A stretch of DNA of 64,000 bases from Branchiostoma belcheri. Taxonomy: Eukaryota > Chordata > Leptocardii > Amphioxiformes > Branchiostomatidae. This document shows positions 46,901 through 58,400 of the stretch, in pieces. Location: assembly GCF_001625305.1 (NCBI RefSeq), contig NW_017804087.1:1543827-1607826 (forward strand), given 5' to 3'. The notes beneath the pieces were generated by a model. The model was not told the DNA's origin. It saw nothing but the letters and a program-made list of their open reading frames with translations, and did no database searches. A program made the position numbers and the translations under genes. How positions within the stretch are numbered: position 1 is the stretch's first letter; every line of letters begins with the position of its first letter.

Positions 46901-47821
46901 GAAGTTGTTTGTATGTGGATTTTAATAATTGGCTGTATTGACTGTTACCACCTATGAAGCATAAAAGAAATAATGGTAATAGCTTCTGAACAGTTTTTAG
47001 TATGATCCATACTTCATAAATTTTTAGTTGGGAAGTTAAACTTTGGTGCAGGTACATTTCAGTGTTAACTGTAACCTACACCATAGCAGGCTAGACAAAG
47101 TATAATATTTTCAACTAATTCTCGATTCTAATAATCATCTTTACCTTGATGTTTCTCAACTCTGCCCTTCCGACCAGGTTGTCTGGGGCAGAAGCAAAGA
47201 TGTTCTCAGCAGGCACAGCCCCTTCATAAAACAATTAAGGTTTCAATTTATTGAGCACTTTCCAAGTTACCGGATCTACCAAGGAGGTTTTTAACCTCCT
47301 TGTATTTAACCTCCTTGGATCTACTAATAGCTATCATAACAACAAAAAAATTTCACATATTTGTTTTTCAATTTATTGAGCACTTTCCAAGTTACCAGAT
47401 CTACTATCATAACAACAAACTTGAACAAATTTTCACATTTTGTTTTTCAATAATTTGAGCACTTTCAAAGTTACCGGATCTACTATCATAACAACAAAGT
47501 TTCACATATAATTGTTATCTTCTTTCACAAATACAAACACATAACACCGACAGATGTACATGAAATCCTTCTTATGAAACTTAACAGTAAAATAACGGTC
47601 ATATTGATAGTCTAACTGTTACTTGTCTAACGCGTGATCGAATTATCAAAGAGTAAGGTACTAGTAGCTATTTTTGCTACCATCTGGTAGCCCCCCTCCC
47701 CACAGAAAAGGTTCAGGGATCGGTACTAAGGAAAATAACGGCTTTATTTCTCACCTGCACGTATAAATCCCTTCGCCATGGCCATGGCCAGCCGGCCTGC
47801 TCCTATAAACCCCACACTCAT
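40919..47821 (-). CDS. PYCR: Pyrroline-5-carboxylate reductase (PYCR), complete, 7 coding exons
   Basis: Coding exons, in gene order: 47821-47755, 47221-47145, 46547-46368, 45741-45529, 44658-44566, 44097-43977 and 41016-40919. They join in frame to 849 nt (282 aa plus stop) and every intron is GT..AG. The enzyme reduces pyrroline-5-carboxylate to proline with NAD(P)H. The start is the first ATG and leads straight into the Rossmann glycine motif [10 protein letters not shown] (residues 3-12). THSN follows at the start of exon 3, RMMPNTP in exon 4, and the family signature GLSGSGPAY closes exon 4 (about 171-179), with [11 protein letters not shown] in exon 5. The length is near the short cytosolic PYCR3 type, and no mitochondrial leader is visible. 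The loop after VCS (residues 232-242) reads [11 protein letters not shown] where the family normally has (S/T)PGGxT; see findings. The family call is secure. Choosing between PYCR1/2 and PYCR3 needs a tree. Confidence 0.95.
43090..45475. repeat. Clusters of CTGCACC/GGTGCAGGT-type repeats in PYCR introns
   Basis: At 43130-43210, 43780-43830, 45095-45170 and 45295-45475 the words ACCTGCAC, GTGCAGGTA, CCTGCATATGCAGG and GGGCTCGAAAT recur. At 43250-43300 and 43615-43660 GGGACAATT recurs. GTAGACATCAGAAATACCT occurs twice in the last cluster. This is a dispersed repeat family with palindromic pieces. Confidence 0.55.
44671..44822 (-). repeat. 39-bp tandem repeat containing splice-acceptor-like sequence
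   Basis: Units at 44741 and 44780 (period 39), plus flanking diverged units, lie directly upstream of PYCR exon 5. On the minus strand each contains TTTGTCTCCTATAG or a close variant, which resembles the real exon-5 acceptor TGTCTCCTACAG. Confidence 0.7.
46020..46200 (+). repeat. R1 dispersed repeat inside a PYCR intron
   Basis: Landmarks CTAGCCAGTCTGAAAG, CTCAATTTTGTTTGATG, CATGACAATCCTAGGG, CTGCATTTTGAGGAGC and AATGACATCTCTT are in R1 order. The 3' end is missing. Confidence 0.6.
47241..47515 (+). repeat. Threefold tandem repeat in PYCR intron 1
   Basis: Units start at 47241, 47367 and 47446 with TTTCAAT, then GAGCACTTTC, AGTTACC and GATCTAC. The first unit is longer because it contains the 38-bp palindromic insertion and its flanking duplication. 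Confidence 0.75.
47280..47317. mobile_element. 38-bp palindromic insertion, copy 2, in PYCR intron 1
   Basis: It starts CAAGGAGGTTTTTAACCTCC and ends TTTAACCTCCTTG, again 38 bp, flanked by perfect 7-bp repeats GATCTAC (47273-47279 and 47318-47324). Two neighbouring tandem copies of the host sequence lack it. Confidence 0.7.
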
Positions 47822-48603
47822 GTCTGAAACGGCGGTAAAATGGAGGAAAAAACGGGAGAAATTTGTGTCTTCACTGCCACATCACAACATAGCGTGGCGC
47901 GCCTAAAAGGTCAATCTTCGGTCATAGGGCGATACCAATATACTTCTACAGGTAAAACTTAAACCGTTCAATTTTGTGAATATTCAAAATATCCACATCT
48001 TTCAAATATATAGTAAACTGTTTTTAAAATTATGTAAAGTTACCTGTAATGTTATTTGTGTTAAAATATATCGCTAACTAACCACCTGTATATATTACAA
48101 CTATTAACCCCTCAAAAGTGAATGGTAAATGCTACATTTCAGGAATGTTCCATACAGTTGGCGGGGGTGTTCATGGTTTCAATGCAGGGAGCAGTTTGGG
48201 CATTCAGTCAAAAGAGACGAAATTTTCACTATAAAGATGTAATTGGCTTGTTTCTCAGAATGCAAATTCTTTACTTCAATTAATCTTTCTGTCCCTGAAT
48301 AAAATGGGATGTTGCCATCACTAATACTATCATCTGTTTTAAGACAAGACAGCAACTTTTCATGAGAAATATTTTATTGATACAAAAAAAATTGTGAAGT
48401 ACAAAGGTAAATACATATGTCTCATGTAAATAGGATCATGAATCGCATCAAGGACCAAGGTCTCTAAACCTCCTTGGTCACAAATAGAAGTTGACTGCAA
48501 ACATAATGATATTATCTTTACATAAAAATTCTCATGCTGATATAGATCTCACTGATACTTTGTTATAAGTAAATGTTATATAGTTACAGTCTGTATAACT
48601 GTT

Positions 48604-48669
48604 ATATATATATATATATATCTNNNNNNNNNNNNNNNNNNNNAGTATATATATATATATATATATATA
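48604..48669. repeat. (TA)n microsatellite with a 20-N assembly gap
   Basis: TA runs on both sides of 20 N (48624-48643). The gap length is a placeholder, so the repeat is of unknown length. Confidence 0.95.
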
Positions 48670-48834
48670 GAATACTTAGTCTGCTACTTAGAATGCTATA
48701 TAGTCCAATATTTTACATTTTGATATATACATACATAATCATACTTGAGAGTTGAAGCATTGGCATAGTTCAGTTTCCAGCGTTTTCTATCGTACATCAT
48801 TTCTATAAGGTCTTTTCCATACAATAATACGGGG

Positions 48835-49050
48835 ATCCAGGAAGATTTTGAAACACTATTTCCTGCATTTTGAGGGGCAAATTCTGCTTGTAGACTGAGC
48901 CCAGCAGTTAGTAGAATATTCTGCGATTGAGCTTACTTTAATGACATCTCTTTTCATATCTTTACACACCGACTTTTGTCTGTCAAAGATGCCGGATTGG
49001 GCAACATTTTTGTCATTAGTCAAATGACAGAAAGACGGACGCTAGCTAAC
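48835..49050 (+). repeat. R1 dispersed repeat downstream of the receptor gene
   Basis: The R1 landmarks GGAAGATTTTGAAACAC, CTGCATTTTGAGGGGC, GACATCTCTTTTCATATC, TGTCTGTCAAAGATGC and GGACGCTAGCTA are present. The 5' part is missing. It may lie in the 3' UTR of the receptor transcript. Confidence 0.55.
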
Positions 49051-49207
49051 ACTGTTGTTTTTTAAGTACATCACTACCCATCTGTACTTTTGCTACTTTA
49101 CAGTATGTAGCATTGTTTTTAGTCAAGTATCATAGTATTTAGTGTTGTTATCTAACGCACGGCAATTGTGTCTGATCTGCTGCCTAATCTTCTAGGACTA
49201 AACTTGT

Positions 49208-52200
49208 CTAGCTGTATCCGTATAGGTTGTTGTCGATATACGGTTGGCCGCTAGAAGGCGCCCCATTATCGGCTTCTCCGCCGTGGTCAAATCCGTAGAG
49301 ATCGTTTTCCACAAAGTCCTGGTCCTCGTTTCGCGGGGGGTCATTATGATACGGAGATTCGCCCTGCTGCTGGCCGTTCTTCTTTTTCATTGGCTGAGCG
49401 TACAGCTGACGTAGCTCCTCCTCCCTGTCCGTGACGTCATCACTGTTCTCCAACAGTCCGACCTCTGTCTCTTCGTAGTGCGCATGCTCGTCCTGTTCCG
49501 GCTCCGTTGCCTTCTTTGGAACAAACGTGACGTTTTCGGAGGTGAGGGTGACGTCAGGACTGACGTCAGCATTTGGGATGACGTAAGGTGTTGGTGAGGA
49601 GATGACGACGGAGCTGTCCAGGTGGATTCTGGGATAGGTTGGACCCTTTCTCTTGGTCGACTTAGCTTTTCTGTTAGGAAGATGGAAGAGCATAAATAGT
49701 CGCAATAACAAACCTAAAACGATATAAATAACGTTATAAGTCAACAATTAAGGATTAATGACCCGTCCCGAGGTGTATATGGTCATTTCCTATAACCACC
49801 GACTAAACCGCCGAGTGAGCGCAGCAGTCTGCATAGGCTTTGTAGTTTTTGTATCCACAAAATTTATCAGTCGTATCACACCTCTTACTTTCTTTCAAAC
49901 TGGTCGAAGGCATACACGTAGAACAGCAAAAAAAATCACCCAAAGTACCGAAGATCACATGACATATTCGCATGTTTCAGAGTGTCCTACTAAGTTATCA
50001 CAATTTATCATTTACACTACAACGATTAGGTTGGATATGACATCATTAAACTCTCACCTTTTCTTGATGACGAAGTACAGAACAATACACAGCACGGCAA
50101 GAAGTACTAGCACAGCGAGAACAGACACAACGACAATCACCGTCATGGAGGTACCTACATAGAAAAAATAAGAAGACAAATTTTAAGAAAGTGGTGGAGA
50201 AAATAGTTTGTTTTTCAGCTTCAGTGATTGGTTTGCATAATGATAAGGTTGTGGTTACTGATGATGTTTTACGTATACTGTCAAAAGTTTTTCATAAGGC
50301 CTGGGAATGAAATGTGTTTCCGGTTTTCCGACCGACCCAAGTAAAATCTCGCCAAACTTAGCTTTTTTTTTGGGGTCAGCCGCTGGCAAGGGACATAAAT
50401 TTTCGATCTGGCTGAACTGCAAACCCTCTGAAAAGCTATTTCACACATGTTTGGAAACAATAACCGTATAGTAGTTACCTTTTGCCTGGTCCCCATCTGC
50501 GGCGGTACCCATACTGGCCGTGGTCATTCCGCCTTCAGTAGAACCTGGAAAAAAAACGAAAGCCGGAAAATAAAGCCGATGAAAGCAGCAAAGCATCTAC
50601 CGAAACGTCCGAAAGGTTTGCAAAAAAAGGTTTGGTAACTATAGCCAAGGACTATAGCCCCAGCCACACATAGGTGAATATGGCCTCTGGTTACGGCTGA
50701 ATACGGCTGGTGCTCGGCCTGTTCGGCTACTGTGTGGAACGGAGGTTCGGCCATGGTTGGCTGGTGGTTTGCTAACGTCAGGGAATACTTTAGTAGATCA
50801 GCAGTGGTCGGGAGTGGATGGCAGTGAAGATTGACCCAAATTTAACTCAAATTTGATTTCGATTGGTGTCGAAAGGTACGTGTGACCCTAGACTGCTACC
50901 GAACTTCAGTCGACTGGTGTTCGGGGAAGGTTCTGAATGTGTGTGTGTGTGTGTGTGTGTGTGTTCGTTCTGGGACCTAACTTACCTGCACAATACGGCC
51001 CCGATGCGTTGAAGACCTTGTCCTGTAGACACTCCACCACGGTCTCTGTCCCGTCCTTACATCGTATGGTGACCTTCTGTCCAACGGCGAAGTTACCTCC
51101 GTGTGAAGGAGATATCAGTAGGATACCTCCTGTAGCAGCAATGCCTCCACAGTGGTCTACAGCTGGATAAACAAAATGGGCTTATTACCTTCGCCAAGAA
51201 GGTTATGTTTTCGGTTGTGTGTAGTGGCTGTGGTCTGAGTCCTCTATGTATTTCAATAGCATAACCCCAGAGGCTGTGGATGGTATTTGGTAGGTGGGTA
51301 GGGGTTGTGAAAAGGAAGGTCAAGTTTGATTTCCCACCATGATTTCTTACCTTCATACTGGATAGCAAATTTCCCATTCCCACGTCTGTCGTTGTCTGAT
51401 AAAAAGTTGACCATGGCTTCATTGGTCCAACTTGTGTCGAAGCCCGGTCCCAGTGTCCTGGTTTGTCCAGACTTGTCCGTGATGACCAGTATGTCCCCGG
51501 CTGGGACGTCCCACACGTTGTAGTAGAACTTGATGACCTTGTCTGAGTCAAAGTTGATCTCCCAGGTACAGTTGTCGTAGTTTGGGTACGTCCCGGGATA
51601 CCTTGGTGAGTAGATGGCTCCGTTTGTTTGCTCGTATCCACACACACCAACCCATGCTGTTGCACAGACAAAAGAAAACAAGACTCAATGCATTAGGAGA
51701 AACATACAAATGTAACTATGATGTTTGCAGTGTACGTGGCGTCGGACCATTCAACGTACAGTGCTTCACTGAATTAGTCCACGGCGAACTATCATTTTAA
51801 AAGAAAACGATTATAATATGATATACGCACATTTTTTATTTGCAGCCACAAAAAATCTGCTTGGAGATTAGGAATTCACTTACTTTGGTAAACGTCAGCT
51901 CTTCCTGACCCCCCACATGTTTGATCGTTGTTTCCTCCACACTGAGTAGAACAAAATGACGACGAATGACTGTGGTGGTTGACACCGGAGCCACATAAAC
52001 AGATCTGTTCGTTGATACCAGCGATGCTTTTGCCATAGTTCCTGCACCTTTCTATACACGAATCTACGGTAATGTCCGAATCCATCAGTATCTGTTGTTT
52101 CATGACGATAAAATCGCGGTTAAAACAGCCGAGGTAGCCTGGATCTGGAAATGGAAAAAAAATATTCAGACAAATGTATAGAAACTTGCGAGAGATAGCC

Positions 52201-54036
52201 GGAAGCGAAATTGTTACCTTCGTGTAAAATGGAGGTATTGTTTTTCGCCCCCCCCCCCCAGCAGTTTGTTTTGGAACAGAAGGGGCATTCTTCGTAAAGA
52301 GGATTACTCAAGAAAAGAAAAATCATGAATTAAAAAAGATATCTTCTAACCTGCACAACTTATCTGCACATACGGCGCCTCTTTCCACTCTCTTGTGTCA
52401 GGGTCCCAAATGTTGAACGTTCCTTTGATGTTATTTGCAGACAAACTTGTGTCTTCCACGTACAGTCCGTTGTTTCCAGGGGTTGGGTAGGGACCCACGA
52501 ACCAGGTTGGGACATATTTAGGATATGAGCTGGATACGTAAAAAATACGATCATCTGTTGTGTCACTGGTATATACAGGGCGGCCCTCGGTAAACTGATC
52601 TGTGATGGTGTATGTCGTCATAAGGTGGGTCTGTAGACGCGTGGAACCGGAAATTCGGATCTTCTGACATCCTGTAGACAAAAGAACACACCTGTTGGAA
52701 TATATTCTAGTCACATTCACACTTCCTCAGTCAGTCGCGTTAGAGGCGCCAGAAATGATTTCAGAGCAGAAAAATGGATTTTCAAAGTCAATTTTTTGGG
52801 GGTCATTTTTAATGTATAGAATATGAATCAACCATATTCCATAGCATGCTGATATCTAAAAAAATGCGATGTCGTTGACGGAAAGAGTTGTTTGATTCGA
52901 ATCGTTGGCTTGTTCTACTATTTATTGGTGGTACCTAAAAACAAAGGACACCTCGCGGTACCATTTGAAACGCTTAAAGTATGAAATAATGATGAAAATG
53001 TGCTAAGAAATGGCAGTTATATAATATAAATGTCCTTTTCAGACAGATTTCCTCATCCAGAATATTTTTGTTTTGTTGTCCTGAAACTGCATTGGATAAG
53101 TTAAGTTATTTATCGTGGTTCAAAAATAACACTGACATAGGTCACACTAACACTGTTTGCAGCTTCCTGATTTTCTGGTTGATGAATTACGGTAAATAGT
53201 GGTTCTTTCCGAAAAGGAAACACAGGCAGCGACTTGTCTAGCTTTCTGTATAACATTTTATTAACCGGTAACATTTTATTTTTTGCATTGCAAGACCGCC
53301 ATGTACGTTTAAGTCAAGGCATATTTTTTATCCTGGTCCCTTTTGTATATTTATAATACAGTGAGTTTTTTCAAGGCACAAAATGTATATACAAACGGTC
53401 AATTCTGGCTGTTGAGATTTTAAAAAGTCAATACCCGCGAATTTTTGAGACTAGTCTTTACCCAGGACATGTCGAAAATATTACTTTTAGATTTCATTTT
53501 CTTCATGTTCTTCATGAGAAGTTTTTAACAGCAAAATATAATATATCCGAAAGGAGGAAAGTATAGCTTCTTGACAATACAGTATTCCATAACGTGGCAC
53601 AATAATGAGTACTATGTTATCAGCAAATCTATTGGCTTACTCGTATAAGGCCATGAATATCGATATGGTAAAATATCACCCCAATGACTCGTAAAAACAA
53701 TGAATCACCTTGTGTAAACAGGATTTTGTTAAAAGGCCCCAAAACTGAAATTAGTTCATTTGTTCTTTAACAACAACCCAGATCTTAATTTAGAAACAAG
53801 TGTGTTTGTTAGTGATTTTCTAAGCTTAAGTATACAACACATTAATCTGACATTATCTTATCTTGAACGTTCCTATACTTCCCCCTTTGAATTTATACCA
53901 CGAATTGTCAACTCAAATATAAAAGTACAACAGTATACTTACCCGGATCCTGTGCTTTGGTTGGTTCAAGACTTGTGAGAAAAGTGACGAAACAAAACAC
54001 ACTAAACGTCGCTGTACGAAGAATACCTGGCTCCAT
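49208..54036 (-). CDS. Single-pass receptor with WSC, CUB and sushi-like modules, complete, 8 exons
   Basis: Coding exons: 54036-53943, 52671-52351, 52144-51884, 51656-51351, 51162-50986, 50544-50479, 50154-50058 and 49670-49208. They join to 1785 nt (594 aa). Exon 1 is a signal peptide (hydrophobic TFSVFCFVTFLTS, then KAQDP). Exon 2 (residues 32-138) is a module I cannot name, with GRPVY and W-F-V-G-P motifs. Exon 3 (139-225) is a WSC domain (YLGCF, SCIERC, ICLCG, CGGNNDQTCGG). Exon 4 (226-327) is a CUB domain (CGYEQTNGAIYSPRYPGTYP, NCTWEI). Exon 5 (328-386) has four cysteines in a sushi-like order. Exon 6 is a Ser/Thr-rich stalk. Exon 7 is the membrane helix followed by KK. Exon 8 is an acidic tail with NDLYG and NNLYG. 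The first six introns are all phase 1, as in shuffled extracellular modules. Probably a plasma-membrane carbohydrate- or matrix-binding receptor; ligand unknown. Confidence 0.9.
50937..50963 (+). repeat. (GT)n microsatellite next to receptor exon 5
   Basis: A GT run of about 26 bp, 23 bp downstream of the exon-5 donor in gene orientation. No effect on splicing can be judged. Confidence 0.9.
52745..53100 (+). repeat. R2 dispersed repeat in intron 1 of the receptor gene
   Basis: It contains ATTTCAGAGCAGAAAAATGG, AAAATGCGATGTCGTTGACG, GCTTAAAGTATGAAATAATG, GTGCTAAGAAATGGCAG and a terminal CTGCATTGGAT. It is antisense to the gene. Confidence 0.6.
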
Positions 54037-54150
54037 ACCCGGTATGATTTGATACTGTTGTCCCCTATTAGTCACTCTCTCACTCTAACAAGCGTTAAAC
54101 TGTCACAAATGACACAGTTGACAGAAAACGTGCCGAGAGGTACGGTGTAG

Positions 54151-54325
54151 ACTGCTGACAGAAATCTTCCTTGTCGTCTGACGCCTGTGTCAGTCAAACT
54201 AGTGCCGTGTTATGACAGAAAACTTGAAAGTAATTTTCTTGGCGGTATATACTGCTGACAGAAATCTATCTTCCTTGTCGTCTGACGGCTGTGTCAGTCA
54301 AACTAGTGCTGTGTCATGACCAGGT
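54151..54325 (-). repeat. 100-bp tandem duplication upstream of the receptor gene
   Basis: ACTGCTGACAGAAATC, CTTCCTTGTCGTCTGACG and TGTGTCAGTCAAACTAGTGC occur at 54151 and again at 54251. Both units are within 300 bp of the receptor start codon (54036), so promoter elements may be duplicated. Confidence 0.75.
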
Positions 54326-54936
54326 CTGCCAAGCCCCGCCCCCCGGTGACTCACCCCGACTTCCTCCGACGTTCCCACTTTGTCAGTTCGGTCAGCCAGG
54401 GGCATTAGGCCGGATATTAAAACGTGCGGAGGCTTCATGACTTAGCTGAAAACTTGTGGTTTCAGTTCCGTGTAAACCGGAAATGCGTCTGTTGTTGCCA
54501 ACCCGCCAAGCCAAACCACAGCACTTAAAACCTTTGACCTTCAAGTCACCTGACGCGTGCTTTTGTCCTTTGGATCTACCAAAACAAGCCAGGCGTCGTC
54601 GAAATAGACCGTTCCTTACGCCTTGCGTACAGTTGTAACAAGAATTCGGAGATCTCATATCGGCGGCACGAAATATGTAGAGTTTATGTAAAATTGTTAT
54701 TGGGTGGATTTGTCTCATTGTATATGGAAGTAAGGTCGTAATTAACATAATCTAGTTTAATTTATGGTTTTCTAAACTCAAATTACAATATTTTGCGTGT
54801 GGAATTCCTATCCTTTGGCAATATTACATTTAAACATGTCCTCATTAATTATGCAGACGAACTCCACATTAACATAATATATGCATAGTCATGTTAACCT
54901 TTAAGTAGCTTACTCGTTACAAGGTATAAAATTCTC

Positions 54937-55352
54937 ATCATTCACCATTAAGAAATTACAAAATTTCACATTAATTATTTAAATTAGGTCGTTATTTGCA
55001 TAATTGGTATCTGTTGATGTTTTCACCTGCCATAGATTACATACATACATACATCACGTGTATGAAAGTACTATCATGTAAAACACAATAATTACAGAAT
55101 TTCCTACTTAATTATGCAAATTCAATCTCATTTGCATAATTTGCATTTAATGATGTACATCTCTCTACACACCAAAAATGATGAAACTACATTTTTGACA
55201 GCTCATATATTAATGTTTACCATATATTTCAATGGGAGCTCGAAATGGTGGGCATAAAATTCCCATCATTCACCATTAAGAAATCACAAAATTTCACATT
55301 AATTATGTAAATTAGGTCGTTATTTGCATAATTGGTATCTGTTGATGTTGAA
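54937..55352. repeat. AT-rich direct repeats about 328 bp apart
   Basis: CATCATTCACCATTAAGAAA, TTCACATTAATTAT and TAGGTCGTTATTTGCATAAT occur at 54937 and again at 55265. The sequence between them is similarly AT-rich, with ATTTGCATAATT words. It lies between the receptor and sulfotransferase A. Confidence 0.65.
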
Positions 55353-55408
55353 GCTCGAAATGGTGGGCTGTGCCCTAATTCCTCTATGCGTGACTTTACC
55401 AGACACTG

Positions 55409-58400
55409 TCAATGTTTTCCTTTTGTTGCCTCGGCCTTATATTTCACAGTAGCTAGACCTTTTACAATACGAAGTACATTTTCGGCGACTCTCATGATTG
55501 TCCGCCCTTTCTTGTCTTTCACAGATGCACGTTTCCTGATGTACTTCCCTAGAGGAATTTCCTGTGCAAGAAGAAAAAAAAATCAAAACATCATAAAACC
55601 GATGGAGTTCATAACGATAAATGTGGAAGCCTAAAGAAAGATGGTAAAGAATACCATAAGGCATTGCATACTTGTTTAAAGTTAAAACTTTTGATCCAAC
55701 ACCAAAAATTCTCTCACCTAGAGCTTTCGACCAGTCACTCTGGCCTTCCTCAGTAGACTGACCCAGTGAAGCTTTCTTGAGAGGGGTGAAGGAACCCATA
55801 TACATCAGGGCCCATCACCCTTCATTGAACCGTGACGGGGGCCGACATCGTCTACAAGATACCTTTGACCCAGTGTTGACGTCACACTTCAAAGAAGCTA
55901 CGTGACAAGCTTCACTGGGTCAGTCTACTGAGGAAGACCAGAGTGACTGGTCGAAAGCTTTAGGTGAGAGAATTTTTGGTGTTGGATCAAAGGTTTTAAC
56001 TTTAAACATGTAAGTACCAACACAGATGAACTTTCATGATAGTATTACATACTTTTTCTTGTATTGCTCTACAGTACTTAGAATCCACTGTGAACTTTCG
56101 ACTCCACTTGGACGCCTCTATGGTGAGAGGAGACCGGCGACGATCGCGTTTTCTTGCCTTCCTTCCATGTCCATGGCAGAACTCGCCGACACGCCTCTTC
56201 ACGTCTTTGAAGTAGCGGAGTTCCTTGTAGAAATCTGGACCCTGTGTGTGTAAGTGTAACGATATTGAGAACTTAATTGACACAAAAAAGTACAGTGACT
56301 TTAGTAAGGTCTATAACTAAACATTAATTCAGACAGGCACGTGAGTACAAAAGAATTGACCTGAATTATGTGGGGTCGCGTGGCGTAACGGATCGAATCG
56401 TAACCAAGAGGTCTCGGGTTCGAATCCTGCCCGATGCCGCCGATCTTGTGCCATTGAAAAGGGCACTTTACACGACTTTCCTCACTTCGCTCAGGTTAAA
56501 ATGAGTATTGTATTGTCCCCTGTGTTGGTGGCGGCGTTAATATAAGTTGAAAACTTAACGTCGGTGGCCGGCGACCTTCTCTGGCTAATGGATACTTTTG
56601 CCACCGAAAGGGATCTACTAGGAGATTACATATTAGCTTGCCATTATCCTTCTGGTTCCGTTCCTCACCTGCGCTGCAATCTTCCGCCACAAGGAGGCGT
56701 TGAAGGTGTCATATAGTAAGTAATCCACGGCTTTCCACCGGCGGAGGTTGGCGAGTTCCTTGGCGGTGGGGCTGTAAGACTTGTATGGGTATCCCCGATT
56801 GTTCTTTGCTTCAATATCGTACAGAACGTCTCGCACCTCCCAGCACATCAGACGTCTGAGGAGAACGAGGGACTCGTCCAAATGTTCCAGTAGCAAGACC
56901 AGAGTGAAGTCCGCTTCTAGTTCACTGATGTATTGACGACCTTGTTCCTTGTAGGAATAGAAAACGATAGGATGTAAACGTGGCTATGACATGGCAGTGA
57001 CTCAATATCGGTAACGAAACGTTCTATAGATTAAAGGAAAATGGTCTTTGTATGGACGCCAATAATCAATATCAAACATATCTATAGCGTCTTTAATTAA
57101 CCAACGAAGATGCTAGACATGCGTCACAGACACTACACATTTGGAGTTGTTTGGGCTCATTTGCATTTTTGTGACTGCATATCTCCCGTCACAAATATGC
57201 AAATTACGTTGCCAGTGTTCAGTCACATATGCAAATAAGTTCTACCAACTTTGGTTAGGTGCGTTAGCAGTCACGTTATTAGACGCATGTCTACCGTCCG
57301 CCATCTTGGTGGGTTAAAGGCACGTGCGATATGTCAACGTTCGTTGATAACTGGTGTCCGCATAACTCACTGACAAGATATTCAGTAATGTGCATTTTTT
57401 GACTGAAAAACTGCGTACGTAACGTTGGAGTTTGACTTGCAGACTTACCATGTCGTCAGCTCCCTCTGTAGGGTAGCCCAAGTCGAATGCCAGAAAGTTC
57501 CTGGTGCCGTCCCAGGTCATGTTACAGAAGTCAAAGTAGGCCTCAGACAGGTCCTTGTACTTCCACGGGTCTTCCAGGAACGTCTTGACAGGATTCTTAG
57601 AAGACGCGATTTTCAGCAGCTTGGGAAGACTGTAGTAATTCATGGCTGACCGCAAATGGCCGATCGGCTCCCGTATGATAGCTGTGTGAGAGAAATATTT
57701 TGTCAGTGTTTTGTTTGGGACACTAACAAGTAAGAAACTTAATTAGAAATAAACTGTTAGGCAATTCAAAAGAATTTGATTCACCGGAATGATCGAGCTA
57801 ATCTTTCGTTCTTCAACAATAGCCTTGTTCATGTGAAGTCACCCAAACCGCGATTTGGGTAACTCGCATTCCTCACATCTGGTCCACGTGCCACACATTC
57901 CTTTGAAACCGTGTCCGATCACAATTCGCCTGAGCTAGATTCATTGTTGTTTGATGAAAACACGCTGTAGACACGTGATTTGACTACACCTGTGCTAAAT
58001 CTCATAAAACAATGCGATTCTACAATAATATAAACATTTCTTACAGATGTACGCCGTGTCAGCCGGGAACTTGGACCGTAGCCATGTCTTGTTATACACC
58101 ATGTGGTTTAAGAGGACGTCATACTGTTCATCTGGGGTGTGGACGTAATCCTCTTCTGCTGGAGGGAAGGGCCAGGCCAGTAAATTCCCTCCTGTTGGTA
58201 TGAGTACAGACAGGCGGTGTTTGATGGCGTATCTTTGAAAAATGTTCACGGCAGTACAACTGCCAGTTTTGTGGGTCTTGATGAAGACGAACTTTCTTCG
58301 TGGATGGCGACATTTTGACGACTTTTCTGGCTCCTTTCTGTTCTCATCTATAAGGTGTGGCTGATCCCTGTAGAAAAAAAAAGTTTTCTTATTATTACAA

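Noticed and set aside
49387..49572. 61-codon minus frame in the receptor tail exon
   Set aside because: It is a shadow frame. The frame continuous with the membrane exon ends at 49208 with the NNLYG motif.
57425..57649. Plus frame antisense to sulfotransferase A exon 4 (also 63596-63847 for B)
   Set aside because: Open because it mirrors a conserved exon. Its conservation between A and B follows from the sense coding.
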